DNA from: Clostridium chromiireducens
Lineage (GTDB): Bacteria > Bacillota > Clostridia > Clostridiales > Clostridiaceae
Length of the DNA stretch: 53,866 nucleotides
NCBI RefSeq assembly: GCF_002029255.1
Contig: NZ_MZGT01000038.1
Location: 1-53,866 of the forward strand
Direction of reading: 5' to 3'
The notes below the pieces were generated by a model. It made no database searches. It saw only the letters and a list, made by a program, of their open reading frames with translations, and was not told where the DNA came from. This document shows, one piece after another, positions 1 through 8,092 of this stretch (the first letter of the stretch is position 1; every line of letters starts with the position of its first letter). The translations under genes and the position numbers were made by a program.

Positions 1-201
1 ATTTATTATAGTATTGCTAAACTTTTTTTATTCAATATTATACTCTTAATATACTCGTTTTCCGTTTATCTCTTTTAATAACGAGTTTTCTCGAAACATA
101 AATTAATCCGAACTTACTCATACATTAAGTATAATCTATAAATAAATTAAGCAAAATACTAGTAAAATTTAATTTGTTGCAGCAAATAAGGAGGAATTTA
201 A

Positions 202-633
202 ATGCATAGAGGTACAGCTGGCTTTTTGGGTGGTGTAATAGCAGGCCTTATAAAATTAGCGATTGATCAAATTGCAGTTTCTATCAACATATCTTCTTCT
301 AGCATGATATATATTATTTCTAGGATATTATTTGTCACAAGCGGAATATATTCGTTTATTAGCTATATTATCTACATCTTATTTACTGGTTTACTAGGTT
401 GGATCATCTCAAAAATCATAACTGGAATATTAGTTAACTTTCTTTATTGGGGAACAGTTGCCGGTATAACTATTTGGGCACTAATGAGCAGCATATTTTT
501 GCTTTTAGGAACAATCGATCCTACTTGGTCAATAAACTTTGGTACAACTGTAATAAACTTTTTCTCTCATATTGTACTTGGGGTGATAATTACATATGCA
601 ATCTCTATTTCACGGACAGAAGTAAATCATTAG
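202..633 (+). CDS. small hydrophobic membrane protein, unknown function
   Basis: A 143-residue protein made almost entirely of hydrophobic stretches, with about four predicted membrane helices (residues about 5-25, 45-70, 78-105 and 115-138) and few charged residues. A clear ribosome binding site (AAGGAGG, 188-194) sits 7 bases before the ATG, so the start is well supported. I do not recognise a named family; it resembles the short four-helix conserved membrane proteins of clostridia. It stands alone: the next gene is a 53-codon ORF 200 bases downstream. The first 200 bases of the window contain no gene; an ACTCGTT/AACGAGT inverted pair near 53-86 may be the end of an upstream transcript. Role unknown. 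Confidence 0.75.
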   Translation: MHRGTAGFLGGVIAGLIKLAIDQIAVSINISSSSMIYIISRILFVTSGIYSFISYIIYILFTGLLGWIISKIITGILVNFLYWGTVAGITIWALMSSIFLLLGTIDPTWSINFGTTVINFFSHIVLGVIITYAISISRTEVNH

Positions 634-833
634 CTATATGCTGAAAAACAATAACTAACATTGAAAATACATTCACTATAACCTATTTATTATTAATACT
701 ATAATAATCTTTCAAAGTGATAAACTTCCTGTTATAAACCCAAGAAATAAAGGTAAAATATATTTGTTAGCTAAATCACTCATATCTAAATTCTATTAAT
801 TAATATTTATGAAAATGAAAGGAGAACATAACT

Positions 834-995
834 ATGGTTAGAAACGCATATGACGTACAAGGTTTAAAGATACTAAATTCTAATAATTCAGTCCAAAGTT
901 CCGCTAGCAGCGTTTACTCTGGCAGTGCTAAAAAATCAGCTTCTAAGAAAGGTAATATGACAAGTTCTTCAGATTCACCAGAAAGTTTAAAGTAA
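834..995 (+). CDS. small Ser/Lys-rich protein (53 aa), unknown
   Basis: A short ORF with a good ribosome binding site (GAAAGGAGA, about 8 bases before the ATG). The product is 53 residues, hydrophilic and rich in Ser, Lys and Asn (about one third Ser), with no signal peptide or membrane segment. Low-complexity small proteins like this are common in spore-formers, but nothing in the sequence assigns a role. An imperfect inverted repeat that could end the transcript follows at 1057-1119. The ribosome binding site is the main reason to call it coding. Confidence 0.5.
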   Translation: MVRNAYDVQGLKILNSNNSVQSSASSVYSGSAKKSASKKGNMTSSSDSPESLK

Positions 996-1056
996 ATCTA
1001 TTTTTAATAATAAAGTAGGATATTGAGTTAAATAAAATTCTATTAACTGCAAAATA

Positions 1057-1119
1057 GCCTGCAAAAACTTCATGAAGATGATATGATGTAAAAGATCACC
1101 AAATGAAGTTTATGCGGGC
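1057..1119. terminator. long-stem inverted repeat between convergent genes
   Basis: GCCTGCAAAAACTTCAT (1057-1073) pairs with ATGAAGTTTATGCGGGC (1103-1119), 15 of 17 positions, across a 29-base loop. It lies between the plus-strand small ORF and the end of the minus-strand glucanase gene. Read on the minus strand the stem is followed by TATTTT, so it may terminate the glucanase transcript. The loop is longer than in a typical intrinsic terminator. Confidence 0.45.
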
Positions 1120-1147
1120 CTTATATTTATAGATTTATCTCTGTTTT

Positions 1148-2389
1148 TTAACTCCTTATTCCATTGTAATTTACGTAATACCCATCTATTATTGTATTAG
1201 ACGCCATTTTTCCATCACCATAATAGAAATAGTACCAAACTCCATCTATTTTCTGCCATCCTTTTTTCATAATTCCTACAATTCCGCTATCTCCGCTTGT
1301 ATTAAAGTAATACCAATAACCATTAATCTTTTGCCACCCTGTTCTCATAACCCCAATACTGTTTGTATTACTTTCATCTAGATAGTAATAAGCATCTCCT
1401 CCAAGATTTATAAATCCTGTTGCCATCTGCCCATTTCCATAGAAATAATAGAAATTTCCATTATCATAAAGCCAACCCGTTTTCACTTTTCCATCTTCAC
1501 CTAGGTAAGACCAATAACCAGTATCTTCATCTTTAAACCACACATTTCTTGCTTTGATTTTTGATGAATTATCATGATATACACGTACATAATCAACATA
1601 CATTTTTGCAGGGAATTCAGTTAACGAATCAGGATTTTTAGGCCAATTTCCGCCTACTGCCATATTCAAAACTATAAAGAATGGTTTATGATATGAAGTA
1701 GTTCCATTTACACTGTTAGTAATATCATACTCAGCATACTTAGTACCATCTACAAACCATTTAATAAAGTTTGGACTCCATTCAACGGAATAATTGTGAT
1801 ATTGAGTAACATCAATATTTGTTTGACCACCATAAGATTTATATTGTGCTCCATCATGTGCATTCCAGTGAGCAGTGCCATAAATATTCTCAGTAAAATT
1901 TATATGTTCCATAATATCAAGCTCACCACAATCAGGCCAATTAACAGAAGACATATTTGAGCCCAACATCCAGAATGCCGGCCAAAGGCCTTGTCCCTCA
2001 GGAAGCTTAATCCTCGCTTCAATTTTTCCATAAAGAAAGTTCTGTAATCCTTCAGTTTTTAAACGTGCTGAAGTATACTGACTACCCTTGTACAATTCTT
2101 TTCGTGCTTCAATAATAAGATTTCCATCTTCAACTCGTGCATTTTCAGGTCTATCAGTATAATACTGAAGTTCATTGTTTCCCCATCCATGCCCATCAAT
2201 GTCATAAGTCCAATTTAATGGATTAATTTTATCTCCATTAAACTCATCACTCCAGGTAATCTCCCAGTTATCTGTTTTAGTTTCAGCATCTGCTTTTGAA
2301 GATATTATATTTATGCTGCTTGCTAAATTTAACGTAGTTATAATTGTAGTCGATATTGCTAGTCGTAAAATTAATTTACTTGATTTCAT
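1148..2389 (-). CDS. secreted GH16 endo-beta-glucanase with C-terminal wall-binding repeats
   Basis: Family 16 glycoside hydrolase (lichenase/laminarinase type), which cleaves beta-1,3 or mixed-linkage beta-glucans outside the cell by a retaining mechanism. Signal peptide at residues 1 to about 35. GH16 domain at about 40-272 with the catalytic signature GELDIMEHI (nucleophile E156, D158, acid/base E161) and the Trp-rich cleft (EGQGLWPAFWMLG). The C-terminus (about 280-413) carries four to five choline-binding-type repeats (GWxxxxGxWYYF), which anchor proteins to the wall. The ribosome binding site GGGGGA precedes the ATG. It lies downstream of the BlaR-like/BlaI genes on the same strand, separated by a terminator-like hairpin and several palindromes, so it is probably a separate transcript. 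Family confidence is high; exact substrate is not visible. Confidence 0.93.
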   Translation of the reverse strand: MKSSKLILRLAISTTIITTLNLASSINIISSKADAETKTDNWEITWSDEFNGDKINPLNWTYDIDGHGWGNNELQYYTDRPENARVEDGNLIIEARKELYKGSQYTSARLKTEGLQNFLYGKIEARIKLPEGQGLWPAFWMLGSNMSSVNWPDCGELDIMEHINFTENIYGTAHWNAHDGAQYKSYGGQTNIDVTQYHNYSVEWSPNFIKWFVDGTKYAEYDITNSVNGTTSYHKPFFIVLNMAVGGNWPKNPDSLTEFPAKMYVDYVRVYHDNSSKIKARNVWFKDEDTGYWSYLGEDGKVKTGWLYDNGNFYYFYGNGQMATGFINLGGDAYYYLDESNTNSIGVMRTGWQKINGYWYYFNTSGDSGIVGIMKKGWQKIDGVWYYFYYGDGKMASNTIIDGYYVNYNGIRS

Positions 2390-2413
2390 TTTATTTCCCC
2401 CATTTATCTTTAG

Positions 2414-2542
2414 TTCAAACTAAATTTTGAACCAAATATACTATACTTCACAATAACCTTATAGTCACTTATTATATACTAGTACTTTACGCGTAATATA
2501 ATTAATAATTTCTTAGATTATATTATTATGGTAAACTTTACC
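2414..2542 (-). promoter_or_regulatory. glucanase upstream region with two palindromes
   Basis: Two palindromes lie in the upstream region of the glucanase gene: TTCAAACTAAATTTTGAA (2414-2431, with TTCAAA/TTTGAA arms) close to the start codon, and GGTAAACTTTACC (2530-2542, perfect around one central base). Both have the size of repressor sites. No convincing -35/-10 pair was found, and there is no TACA-N2-TGTA box here, so control by the neighbouring BlaI-like protein is not supported. Confidence 0.35.
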
Positions 2543-2554
2543 GTAATCTAACCA

Positions 2555-2591
2555 TTTCGTATCGTTAATTATTATAATTAACGATACGAAA
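2555..2591. repeat. 37-bp perfect palindrome, 16-bp arms
   Basis: TTTCGTATCGTTAATT (2555-2570), a 5-base centre ATTAT, then the exact reverse complement (2576-2591). No run of T follows on either strand, so it is not a standard terminator. It lies between the BlaR-like gene terminator and the glucanase upstream region. It could be an operator for a dimeric or tetrameric regulator, or an RNA stem. Confidence 0.7.
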
Positions 2592-2594
2592 ATC

Positions 2595-2631
2595 AGCCAT
2601 ACACTCACATTGACTATGTCAATGTATAGCT
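2595..2631 (-). terminator. hairpin after the BlaR-like lectin gene
   Basis: The core ACATTGAC-TAT-GTCAATGT (2607-2625) has perfect 8-bp arms, extended imperfectly by AGC.../...GCT. It sits a few bases past the stop codon of the minus-strand BlaR-like gene and is followed on that strand by GATTTTC. The T run is weak. Confidence 0.5.
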
Positions 2632-2637
2632 GTAATT

Positions 2638-4266
2638 TTATTTTTCTCCAACGCGAACCAGTTCCCACTTTTGTGCATTTGTTCCATTATAAGTGTAAAC
2701 ATCAACGTTAGAAAAATTATCTGTTCCAGCTGCATATACATCCAGAGCCTTTTCACTACCAACATTAATCAATCTATATGTGCCATCACCATTAGTTATA
2801 ATGTTCCACTTTTGTGCTGGCGTCCCATTTTCGCTAAAGATATCAACATTAGTGTAATCATCGGCTTTAGCTGCATATACATCTAGAGCCTTCATACTAT
2901 TAGTATTGATTAATTTATATGTCCCATCTGAATTTCGAAAAATACTCCACTTTTGTGCTGCTGTTTCATTATCTTCATAAATATCTACATTAGCATAATC
3001 CTTTGTCTCAGCTGAATATACATCTAGGGCTTTTCCACTGCCAACATTAATTAGCTTATAAGTTTCTCCTGAAAATATTTCATCTGTATTTGCAACATCC
3101 TTTTCAGCTTCACTAGGATTAATATCATTCATTTTTTCTATACTACTGGTAGGAGTTTGAATAATATTTTCTTCATTTAAAGCTTTCACTGCTAAATTAT
3201 TTGTAAGTATAACAATTGCAGCTATTGTACCTCCTAGTATTGTTTTTACTGTCATTTTATAAGAGCCTTTTTTAAATCCTTTTATCATCCAAATTCTATT
3301 TTTTATTTGATTATTAGTTTCAAAAAAAACTGGAACTTGTGAATAATTTCCCTTATTTAAAAGCATTCTCGAAAGAGTTAACAGTGTCATACCATACTCT
3401 GTATTTTCATCTTCTCTAAGTAGTTCAAGAACGCAAGCATCACAATCATATTCTCTATACAATCTCATTTGCTTAATTGCAATCCATACAAAAGGATTAA
3501 ACCAATGTACTATTAATGCAATTATGCTAAGACAGTTATAAATTAAATGTTTCCTTTTATAATGCACTAATTCATGCAAAAACACATGAGAAAGCTGCTT
3601 ATCATCCTCGATATCCAATACATATTTGGGAATATAAATTTTAGGTTTCATTATGCCTATAATGCAAGGACTTTTAAATTCATCATACACATATACCGGA
3701 ATTCTTGATTTAATATTGAGCTTATTTTTACATTCATTAACTAAAGTTAAAATTCCAGGATGTACATATTCCCTTATATCCTTAGTTTTTCTTTTCAGCA
3801 TAAGTGCAAACCTAAGTAACAGTAAACTTGAAATCACAAATCCTATGGCCCATATACATGAAATAACCTTAAAAACACCTGCCGTTACATCTTTATTATT
3901 TTCTGGTAGATTCCTGCTTAAATTTACCTCATTGCTGATATAGTTATTGTCTTTACCAATAATGCTGATATTATTTTGTTCATTAATTTGAGATTCTTCA
4001 CTTGTTTTATTTAAATCGACTACTTCATTTTGTTCTTGTACAACGCTCCCATACCTTTCATATACCATATTTAATAAACCTATATTGGTTCCTGGAATAA
4101 CAGGTATAAGGAGCTTTATTAATACCAACGTCCATAATACATTTTTAGCTCTTATACTAAGACCCTTATTAAATATTTTTAAGAATAGAATTACGATTAT
4201 TATAACTACACTTGCTGTTAAAGAAGATTGTAAAAAACTCAAAAAGATTCTCTCTAATAGTTCCAT
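2638..4266 (-). CDS. BlaR1/MecR1-type M56 membrane protease with ricin-lectin sensor domain
   Basis: Seen, in numbering from the longer frame that opens at 4290: membrane helices at about 20-37 and 50-67, a hydrophilic loop, a helix at about 143-162, an M56 metallopeptidase domain with HELVH (239-243) and a downstream EYDCD (E280), a final helix at about 350-370, then a ricin B-type beta-trefoil domain (409-547) of three repeats with ALDVY and AQKW motifs. In BlaR1/MecR1 the C-terminal extracellular part is a penicillin-binding sensor; here there is no SxxK-type PBP domain, and a lectin takes its place. Family knowledge: ligand binding activates the cytoplasmic zinc protease, which leads to loss of BlaI. 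Start: the ATG at 4266 (Met9 of the longer frame) has AGGAG 10 bases upstream, whereas 4290 has no ribosome binding site. It follows blaI after about 57 bases and is probably co-transcribed. Inference: a carbohydrate-sensing BlaR. The ligand is unknown. Confidence 0.88.
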   Translation of the reverse strand: MELLERIFLSFLQSSLTASVVIIIVILFLKIFNKGLSIRAKNVLWTLVLIKLLIPVIPGTNIGLLNMVYERYGSVVQEQNEVVDLNKTSEESQINEQNNISIIGKDNNYISNEVNLSRNLPENNKDVTAGVFKVISCIWAIGFVISSLLLLRFALMLKRKTKDIREYVHPGILTLVNECKNKLNIKSRIPVYVYDEFKSPCIIGIMKPKIYIPKYVLDIEDDKQLSHVFLHELVHYKRKHLIYNCLSIIALIVHWFNPFVWIAIKQMRLYREYDCDACVLELLREDENTEYGMTLLTLSRMLLNKGNYSQVPVFFETNNQIKNRIWMIKGFKKGSYKMTVKTILGGTIAAIVILTNNLAVKALNEENIIQTPTSSIEKMNDINPSEAEKDVANTDEIFSGETYKLINVGSGKALDVYSAETKDYANVDIYEDNETAAQKWSIFRNSDGTYKLINTNSMKALDVYAAKADDYTNVDIFSENGTPAQKWNIITNGDGTYRLINVGSEKALDVYAAGTDNFSNVDVYTYNGTNAQKWELVRVGEK

Positions 4267-4323
4267 AACCCCATATTCTCCTAATGGCATAAAATTTTCT
4301 AAACAAGAAATACAGTCCTTATT

Positions 4324-4713
4324 TTAATCAGGTAATTTTTTCTCTTTTTTGTCCTTAAGTATATTCTCTAACTCCTCAATCTCATTAATTGATAAATTCT
4401 CTTCTTCTAAGAATTTAGTAAAAAGCATGTTTAAAGCTCCATTATATACCTTTTTAAGGAAAAATTCATTTTCAGATTTGACACATTCATCTTCTGAAAC
4501 TAATGGATAATAATTGTAAACTCTACCTGTCTTTTCGTAACCAATGGCTCCTTTTTTAATAAGCCTTGTAATAAAAGTTTTTATAGTTTGATCAGACCAA
4601 TCATTATATTCTGATAGTGAGGCTATTATTTTTTCTGAAGTTAATGAATTTGTTTTCCACAAAAGTTTCATTACCTCCCATTCTGCTTCAGAAATTTTAG
4701 GAAGCTCCTTCAT
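4324..4713 (-). CDS. blaI: BlaI/MecI-family transcriptional repressor
   Basis: 129 residues, the usual BlaI/MecI length. The N-terminal winged helix contains the family signature ISEAEWEVMKLLWK (residues 7-20) and WSDQTIKTFITRLIKKGAI (38-56), followed by YNYYPLVSEDE and a helical C-terminal dimerisation region. These repressors bind TACA-N2-TGTA boxes as dimers and are inactivated when the partner BlaR protease is triggered. The ribosome binding site GGGGGAAAGG supports the start. It is the first gene of a two-gene operon with the lectin-type BlaR. Its own promoter carries a degenerate box and the divergently controlled secreted lectin gene carries two perfect ones, so both are probable targets. 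The symbol denotes family only; no beta-lactamase gene is present. Confidence 0.92.
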   Translation of the reverse strand: MKELPKISEAEWEVMKLLWKTNSLTSEKIIASLSEYNDWSDQTIKTFITRLIKKGAIGYEKTGRVYNYYPLVSEDECVKSENEFFLKKVYNGALNMLFTKFLEEENLSINEIEELENILKDKKEKKLPD

Positions 4714-4739
4714 AACCTTTCCCCCTTTCTCTCGTGATT

Positions 4740-4790
4740 ATCATTTGTAAATATCATTTCAAGTTTATTCCTCTAACTTTTTCCTGTCAA
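4740..4790 (-). promoter_or_regulatory. blaI promoter with degenerate BlaI box
   Basis: Read on the minus strand: -35 TTGACA (4790-4785), a 17-base spacer, -10 TAAACT (4767-4762), predicted start near 4755. A degenerate box TACAAATGAT (4749-4740) covers +7 to +16, the same offset as the second perfect box at the secreted lectin gene, whose promoter has identical -35 and -10 hexamers. This fits autoregulation with weaker binding. Confidence 0.65.
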
Positions 4791-4821
4791 TCCTTAGTTT
4801 ACTTAATAATAATTTGGGGAA

Positions 4822-4868
4822 AATAGTAACTATTTCACGATAGCTTTGTAGGTTAAATAGCTACTATT
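4822..4868 (-). terminator. terminator of the secreted lectin gene
   Basis: AATAGTAACTATTT (4822-4835) pairs with AAATAGCTACTATT (4855-4868) with one G-T position. It lies about 65 bases beyond the lectin stop codon on the minus strand, upstream of the blaI promoter, and is followed on that strand by TTTTCCCC. It would separate the lectin transcript from the blaI operon. Confidence 0.6.
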
Positions 4869-4933
4869 CTTTCTTATTAATATGCTAAAAAATTTATATA
4901 TGGAATTATTTGAATAAATACTTACTATAATTC

Positions 4934-5827
4934 TTAACCAATACGAACCAACTTCCACTTTTGAGCATTTGTTCCGTTATCAGTATAAACATTAACATTA
5001 GTGTAATTGTCACTTCCACCTCCATATACATCTAGTGCTTTCCCACTACCAACATTTATTATTTTATAAGTGCCATCATTATTAGAAATTATATCCCACT
5101 TTTGTGCACTAGTTCCATTCTCAGCATAAATATCAACATTAGAATAGTTATCTTTTTGAGCTGCATATACATCTAAAGCTTTCTTACTTTTTGGGTTGAT
5201 TAATTTAAACGTTCCATCTGGGAATTGATAAATAGTCCATCTTTGGGCTTCTGAATTATTATCCTCATAAATATCAACATTAGTGAAATTATCTGTATCA
5301 GCTGCATATACATCTAGAGCTTTTCCACTACCAACATTTATTATCTTATAAGTTGCTCCAGATTCTACTCCTTTAGCTGTACTTCCATAATTCTGAATCC
5401 ACGCACCATCGGAACCCACTTTATACTCTATACCATTTGTTATTATAGTAGTATTTTTTAACACAACTCCTGATTGATAAAAATACCATCTTCCATCAGT
5501 ACCTTTTTGCCAAACACCCTGTGTATCATTTGTTTCACTTGTTCCAATCCATGCACCATCCGAACCTAATTTATACTTATGCCCATTTGTTGTCACTGTT
5601 GTATCTTTTTGCATCACTCCATCACCATCAAAGTAATACCATACTCCGTTACTATCTTTCATCCATCCTGTTTGATATGATCCGTTTGTTGTGACATAGT
5701 ACCAATCGCTATTCTTTAGTACCCATCCTGTTTTAGTTGCAGCACTAGATGCCATTGGTAAAGCTCCTAATAATGTTACAGTTGTTAACACTGCTGCTAT
5801 AGTTTTTTTGATAAATATATTTTTCAT
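4934..5827 (-). CDS. secreted ricin-type lectin with choline-binding-type wall repeats
   Basis: 297 residues. Signal peptide about 1-29 (ends ASSAA). Wall-binding repeats follow at about 34-145 (GWVLKNSDWYYV, GWMKDSNGVWYYF, GVWQKGTDGRWYFY, GSDGAWI twice). The C-terminal beta-trefoil (about 157-297) has three repeats with ALDVY and AQ(K/R)W motifs. No catalytic domain is present, so it is a surface-attached or released sugar-binding protein. By hand alignment the trefoil is identical to that of the BlaR-like sensor at 98 of 141 positions without gaps. Its promoter carries two perfect TACA-N2-TGTA boxes, marking it as a target of the adjacent BlaI protein. The ribosome binding site GGGGAGA precedes the ATG. 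Ligand unknown; domain calls are secure. Confidence 0.9.
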   Translation of the reverse strand: MKNIFIKKTIAAVLTTVTLLGALPMASSAATKTGWVLKNSDWYYVTTNGSYQTGWMKDSNGVWYYFDGDGVMQKDTTVTTNGHKYKLGSDGAWIGTSETNDTQGVWQKGTDGRWYFYQSGVVLKNTTIITNGIEYKVGSDGAWIQNYGSTAKGVESGATYKIINVGSGKALDVYAADTDNFTNVDIYEDNNSEAQRWTIYQFPDGTFKLINPKSKKALDVYAAQKDNYSNVDIYAENGTSAQKWDIISNNDGTYKIINVGSGKALDVYGGGSDNYTNVNVYTDNGTNAQKWKLVRIG

Positions 5828-5853
5828 TTTAAATCTCCCCTTAATTCAAAAAT

Positions 5854-5909
5854 AAATCTACAGATGTAAACCATAATCTAAGTTTACATCTGTAGATTTA
5901 AATTGTCAA
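5854..5909 (-). promoter_or_regulatory. lectin promoter with two perfect BlaI operator boxes
   Basis: Read on the minus strand: -35 TTGACA (5909-5904), a 17-base spacer, -10 TAAACT (5886-5881), predicted start near 5874. The box TACA-GA-TGTA (or its complement) occurs at 5885-5894, overlapping the -10 edge, and at 5859-5868 (+7 to +16). The two boxes are arms of a larger perfect inverted repeat (5854-5871 and 5882-5899, 18-bp arms, 10-base centre). TACA-N2-TGTA is the known core of BlaI/MecI operators. Confidence 0.85.
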
Positions 5910-6042
5910 TATATAACTTGGATATAATTTCTATATTTAAGAATTGTTTCTCAAACATTATTGTTATTATCAAAACTATCCAAATGCTTTTGTAAAATAT
6001 TATGTGTTTAGGTCACTAAATTTACGTAGATTAATTTTTTAT

Positions 6043-6087
6043 AAAAAGTAGAGACTTACCATTAAATTAGATAAGCCTCTACTTTTT
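6043..6087 (-). terminator. terminator of the 6190-6423 gene
   Basis: AAAAAGTAGAGACTTA (6043-6058) pairs with TAAGCCTCTACTTTTT (6072-6087), 15 of 16 positions, ending in a T run on both strands. It lies downstream of the minus-strand small gene. The rest of 5910-6189 holds no gene that I can support. Confidence 0.75.
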
Positions 6088-6189
6088 AATTAATCTTAAT
6101 CAAAATAATTATTATATATAAAAATCCTATGTAAAAATGATATTTTAGACAAGCCATCATATTATTACAGCTTAAGAACTAAATATACT

Positions 6190-6423
6190 TTACTTACATG
6201 ATTTTAATAACAGTTTATTATGCTTTTTCATATCTTCAAGTTCAGTTAGTATTGTTGCATCTATAACAGCCATATTTTGATTTATCATTTTTATTTTTTC
6301 CAAATCACTAATATAGTCCTTATATAGATTTAATACTTTCTTGTATGCTTTCCCTTGCATTACAAGTAACGCTTTATATTGCTGATTGGTTAAATTGACC
6401 AATTCTAATTCTTCACTTGTCAT
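6190..6423 (-). CDS. small helical protein (77 aa), unknown
   Basis: Begins MTSEELELVNLT and is rich in Lys, Leu and Glu, probably all-helical with coiled-coil character (residues about 5-70). No signal peptide or membrane segment. The start at 6423 is chosen because AAAGGGTGG lies 6 bases before it; the in-frame ATG 18 bases upstream has no ribosome binding site. Its pattern of amphipathic helices resembles small chaperone-like or FlgN/FliT-type proteins, but no diagnostic motif is visible and there is no flagellar neighbour. Confidence 0.6.
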   Translation of the reverse strand: MTSEELELVNLTNQQYKALLVMQGKAYKKVLNLYKDYISDLEKIKMINQNMAVIDATILTELEDMKKHNKLLLKSCK

Positions 6424-6759
6424 GTCATACCACCCTTTCATATAAAATAAATGCTAGAAATTTTCTAGTAAGATACCAATCACATATTTAGGATAATATT
6501 ATTATTGGTATTTATATATCTAATATACTATTCGTTCTTTAATCTGATTTTCTGACCAAATCTAGAAAATATTATATAAAAATATAGCATAGATTTTACT
6601 TATAGCAATATATAATTTAAAATTATCTTATAGTAATAAATCGATAGATTAACATATATAAAAATATTTAATATTAATATCATTTAGTTTTGTTATTTTT
6701 TATCTTTTAGGTGATATTTATTACAAATACTAATATAGAAATTGGAAGGACGATAATTT
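6424..6759. other. AT-rich intergenic region between divergent genes
   Basis: About 335 bases separate the small minus-strand gene from the alcohol dehydrogenase gene. The base composition is over 80% AT. I see no ORF with a ribosome binding site and no strong hairpin; promoters for both genes must lie here but no convincing -35/-10 pair stands out. Confidence 0.5.
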
Positions 6760-7854
6760 ATGGAATTTAAATATTCAATGCCTACAAAAATATACTTTGG
6801 TAAGGATTCAATTTTAATAAACAAGGAAGTGTTTAGCTCTATAGGAAGTAAATCTTTAATTGTTACTGGGAGAAATTCTGCAAAAAAGAATGGTTCATAT
6901 GATGATGTTGTTAGAGCACTTTCTGAAGTTGGCGTTAAGCATGTTCTTTTTGATCAAGTTGAAGAAAATCCTTCGTTAGAAACTATAGAGAAAGGCGGTA
7001 ATATCGGTAAAACAAATAATGTAGACTTTATTATTGGAATAGGCGGAGGCTCACCTATGGATGCTGCTAAAGCTATGGCTATTTTTATTAAGAATCCAGA
7101 GATAAATATAGATAATATTTTTTGTGGAAAACAACTAGAAAGTATTCCTGTCGTTGCTGTAGCAACAACTTCTGGAACAGGCTCAGAAGTTACTCAGTAT
7201 AGCATTGTAACTTCAAATAAAGAAAAGACAAAGAAAAATTTAGGACAGTCAATATTTCCAGTGGCCGCTTTTCTTGACAGCAAATATACTTTCAATTTAT
7301 CTTATGATATAACTGTCAATACAGCTATAGATGCATTTACGCATTTAGTTGAAGGATATCTAAATTCTAATAGCACTTATATATCAGACCTTTATGGTGA
7401 AAGAGGCTTTGAATTATTTAAATACTGTTTTGAAAAACTTATCAGTAAAAATTTAGATGATGAATTCAGAGACAAGGTTATGCTGTCATCAACCCTAGGA
7501 GGCATGCAAATATCTCAAACTGGAACTTCCTTGCCTCACGGCATGGGCTACCCACTTACCTATTTTAAAGGACTTCCCCATGGTTTAGCCAATGGAGTTC
7601 TGACAATAGAATATTTAAAATCATTCAAGAACAAAACTAAAATTGAAAAAATGCTAAACATTCTTAAACTAAATTCATTAGAAGAATTACAAGAAATCTT
7701 CAAAAAATTATTAAATATGAATATTCAGGTAACCGAGGAGGAAATCATTGAGTATTCAAAAGCACTTGTTTCTAATAAAGCTAAACTAAAAAATCATCCT
7801 GAAGAAGTATCTTTAGATGATATAGTAGAAATTTATAGTAAAAGCCTTTTATAG
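6760..7854 (+). CDS. iron-containing alcohol dehydrogenase family protein
   Basis: Group III (Fe-dependent) alcohol dehydrogenase, 364 residues, NAD(P)-dependent reduction of an aldehyde or ketone in the cytosol. Seen: the Rossmann-like nucleotide motif GIGGGSPMDAAK (93-104), TTSGTGSEV (136-144), and the four metal ligands of the family, D191, H195, H260 (LPHGMGYP) and H274 (LPHGLANG). A GGAAGG ribosome binding site precedes the ATG. It is monocistronic. Substrate cannot be read from the sequence; shorter clostridial members of this type include 1,3-propanediol-type and butanol-type enzymes, and this one is slightly shorter than those (about 385 residues). Confidence 0.88.
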   Translation: MEFKYSMPTKIYFGKDSILINKEVFSSIGSKSLIVTGRNSAKKNGSYDDVVRALSEVGVKHVLFDQVEENPSLETIEKGGNIGKTNNVDFIIGIGGGSPMDAAKAMAIFIKNPEINIDNIFCGKQLESIPVVAVATTSGTGSEVTQYSIVTSNKEKTKKNLGQSIFPVAAFLDSKYTFNLSYDITVNTAIDAFTHLVEGYLNSNSTYISDLYGERGFELFKYCFEKLISKNLDDEFRDKVMLSSTLGGMQISQTGTSLPHGMGYPLTYFKGLPHGLANGVLTIEYLKSFKNKTKIEKMLNILKLNSLEELQEIFKKLLNMNIQVTEEEIIEYSKALVSNKAKLKNHPEEVSLDDIVEIYSKSLL

Positions 7855-8092
7855 TGTTCTTCAACTATAATACAACAATTATTATTTTAGTTTTCGAATA
7901 CCTTAACGGATATACATCCTTCTATCGGCATCATTAGTTTAAGTTTATATACTTTTAAATTTATGATACAATATAAGAATATAATCATATAATCAAAATA
8001 ATTATGTGATTTATTTTAGGCACATGAAATGAAATATACTAGCGTACTTGCTTGTTATTTTTATGAAAAGGCTCTGGATTGGAGGAAAAAAT

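Noticed and set aside
2638..5899. A classical beta-lactam resistance locus (BlaI/BlaR)
   Set aside because: No PBP-like sensor domain and no beta-lactamase gene are present; the sensor domain is a beta-trefoil lectin, so the beta-lactam label is not used.
6043..6087. Hairpin as part of a small RNA
   Set aside because: Its position right after the minus-strand small gene and T runs fit a simple terminator.
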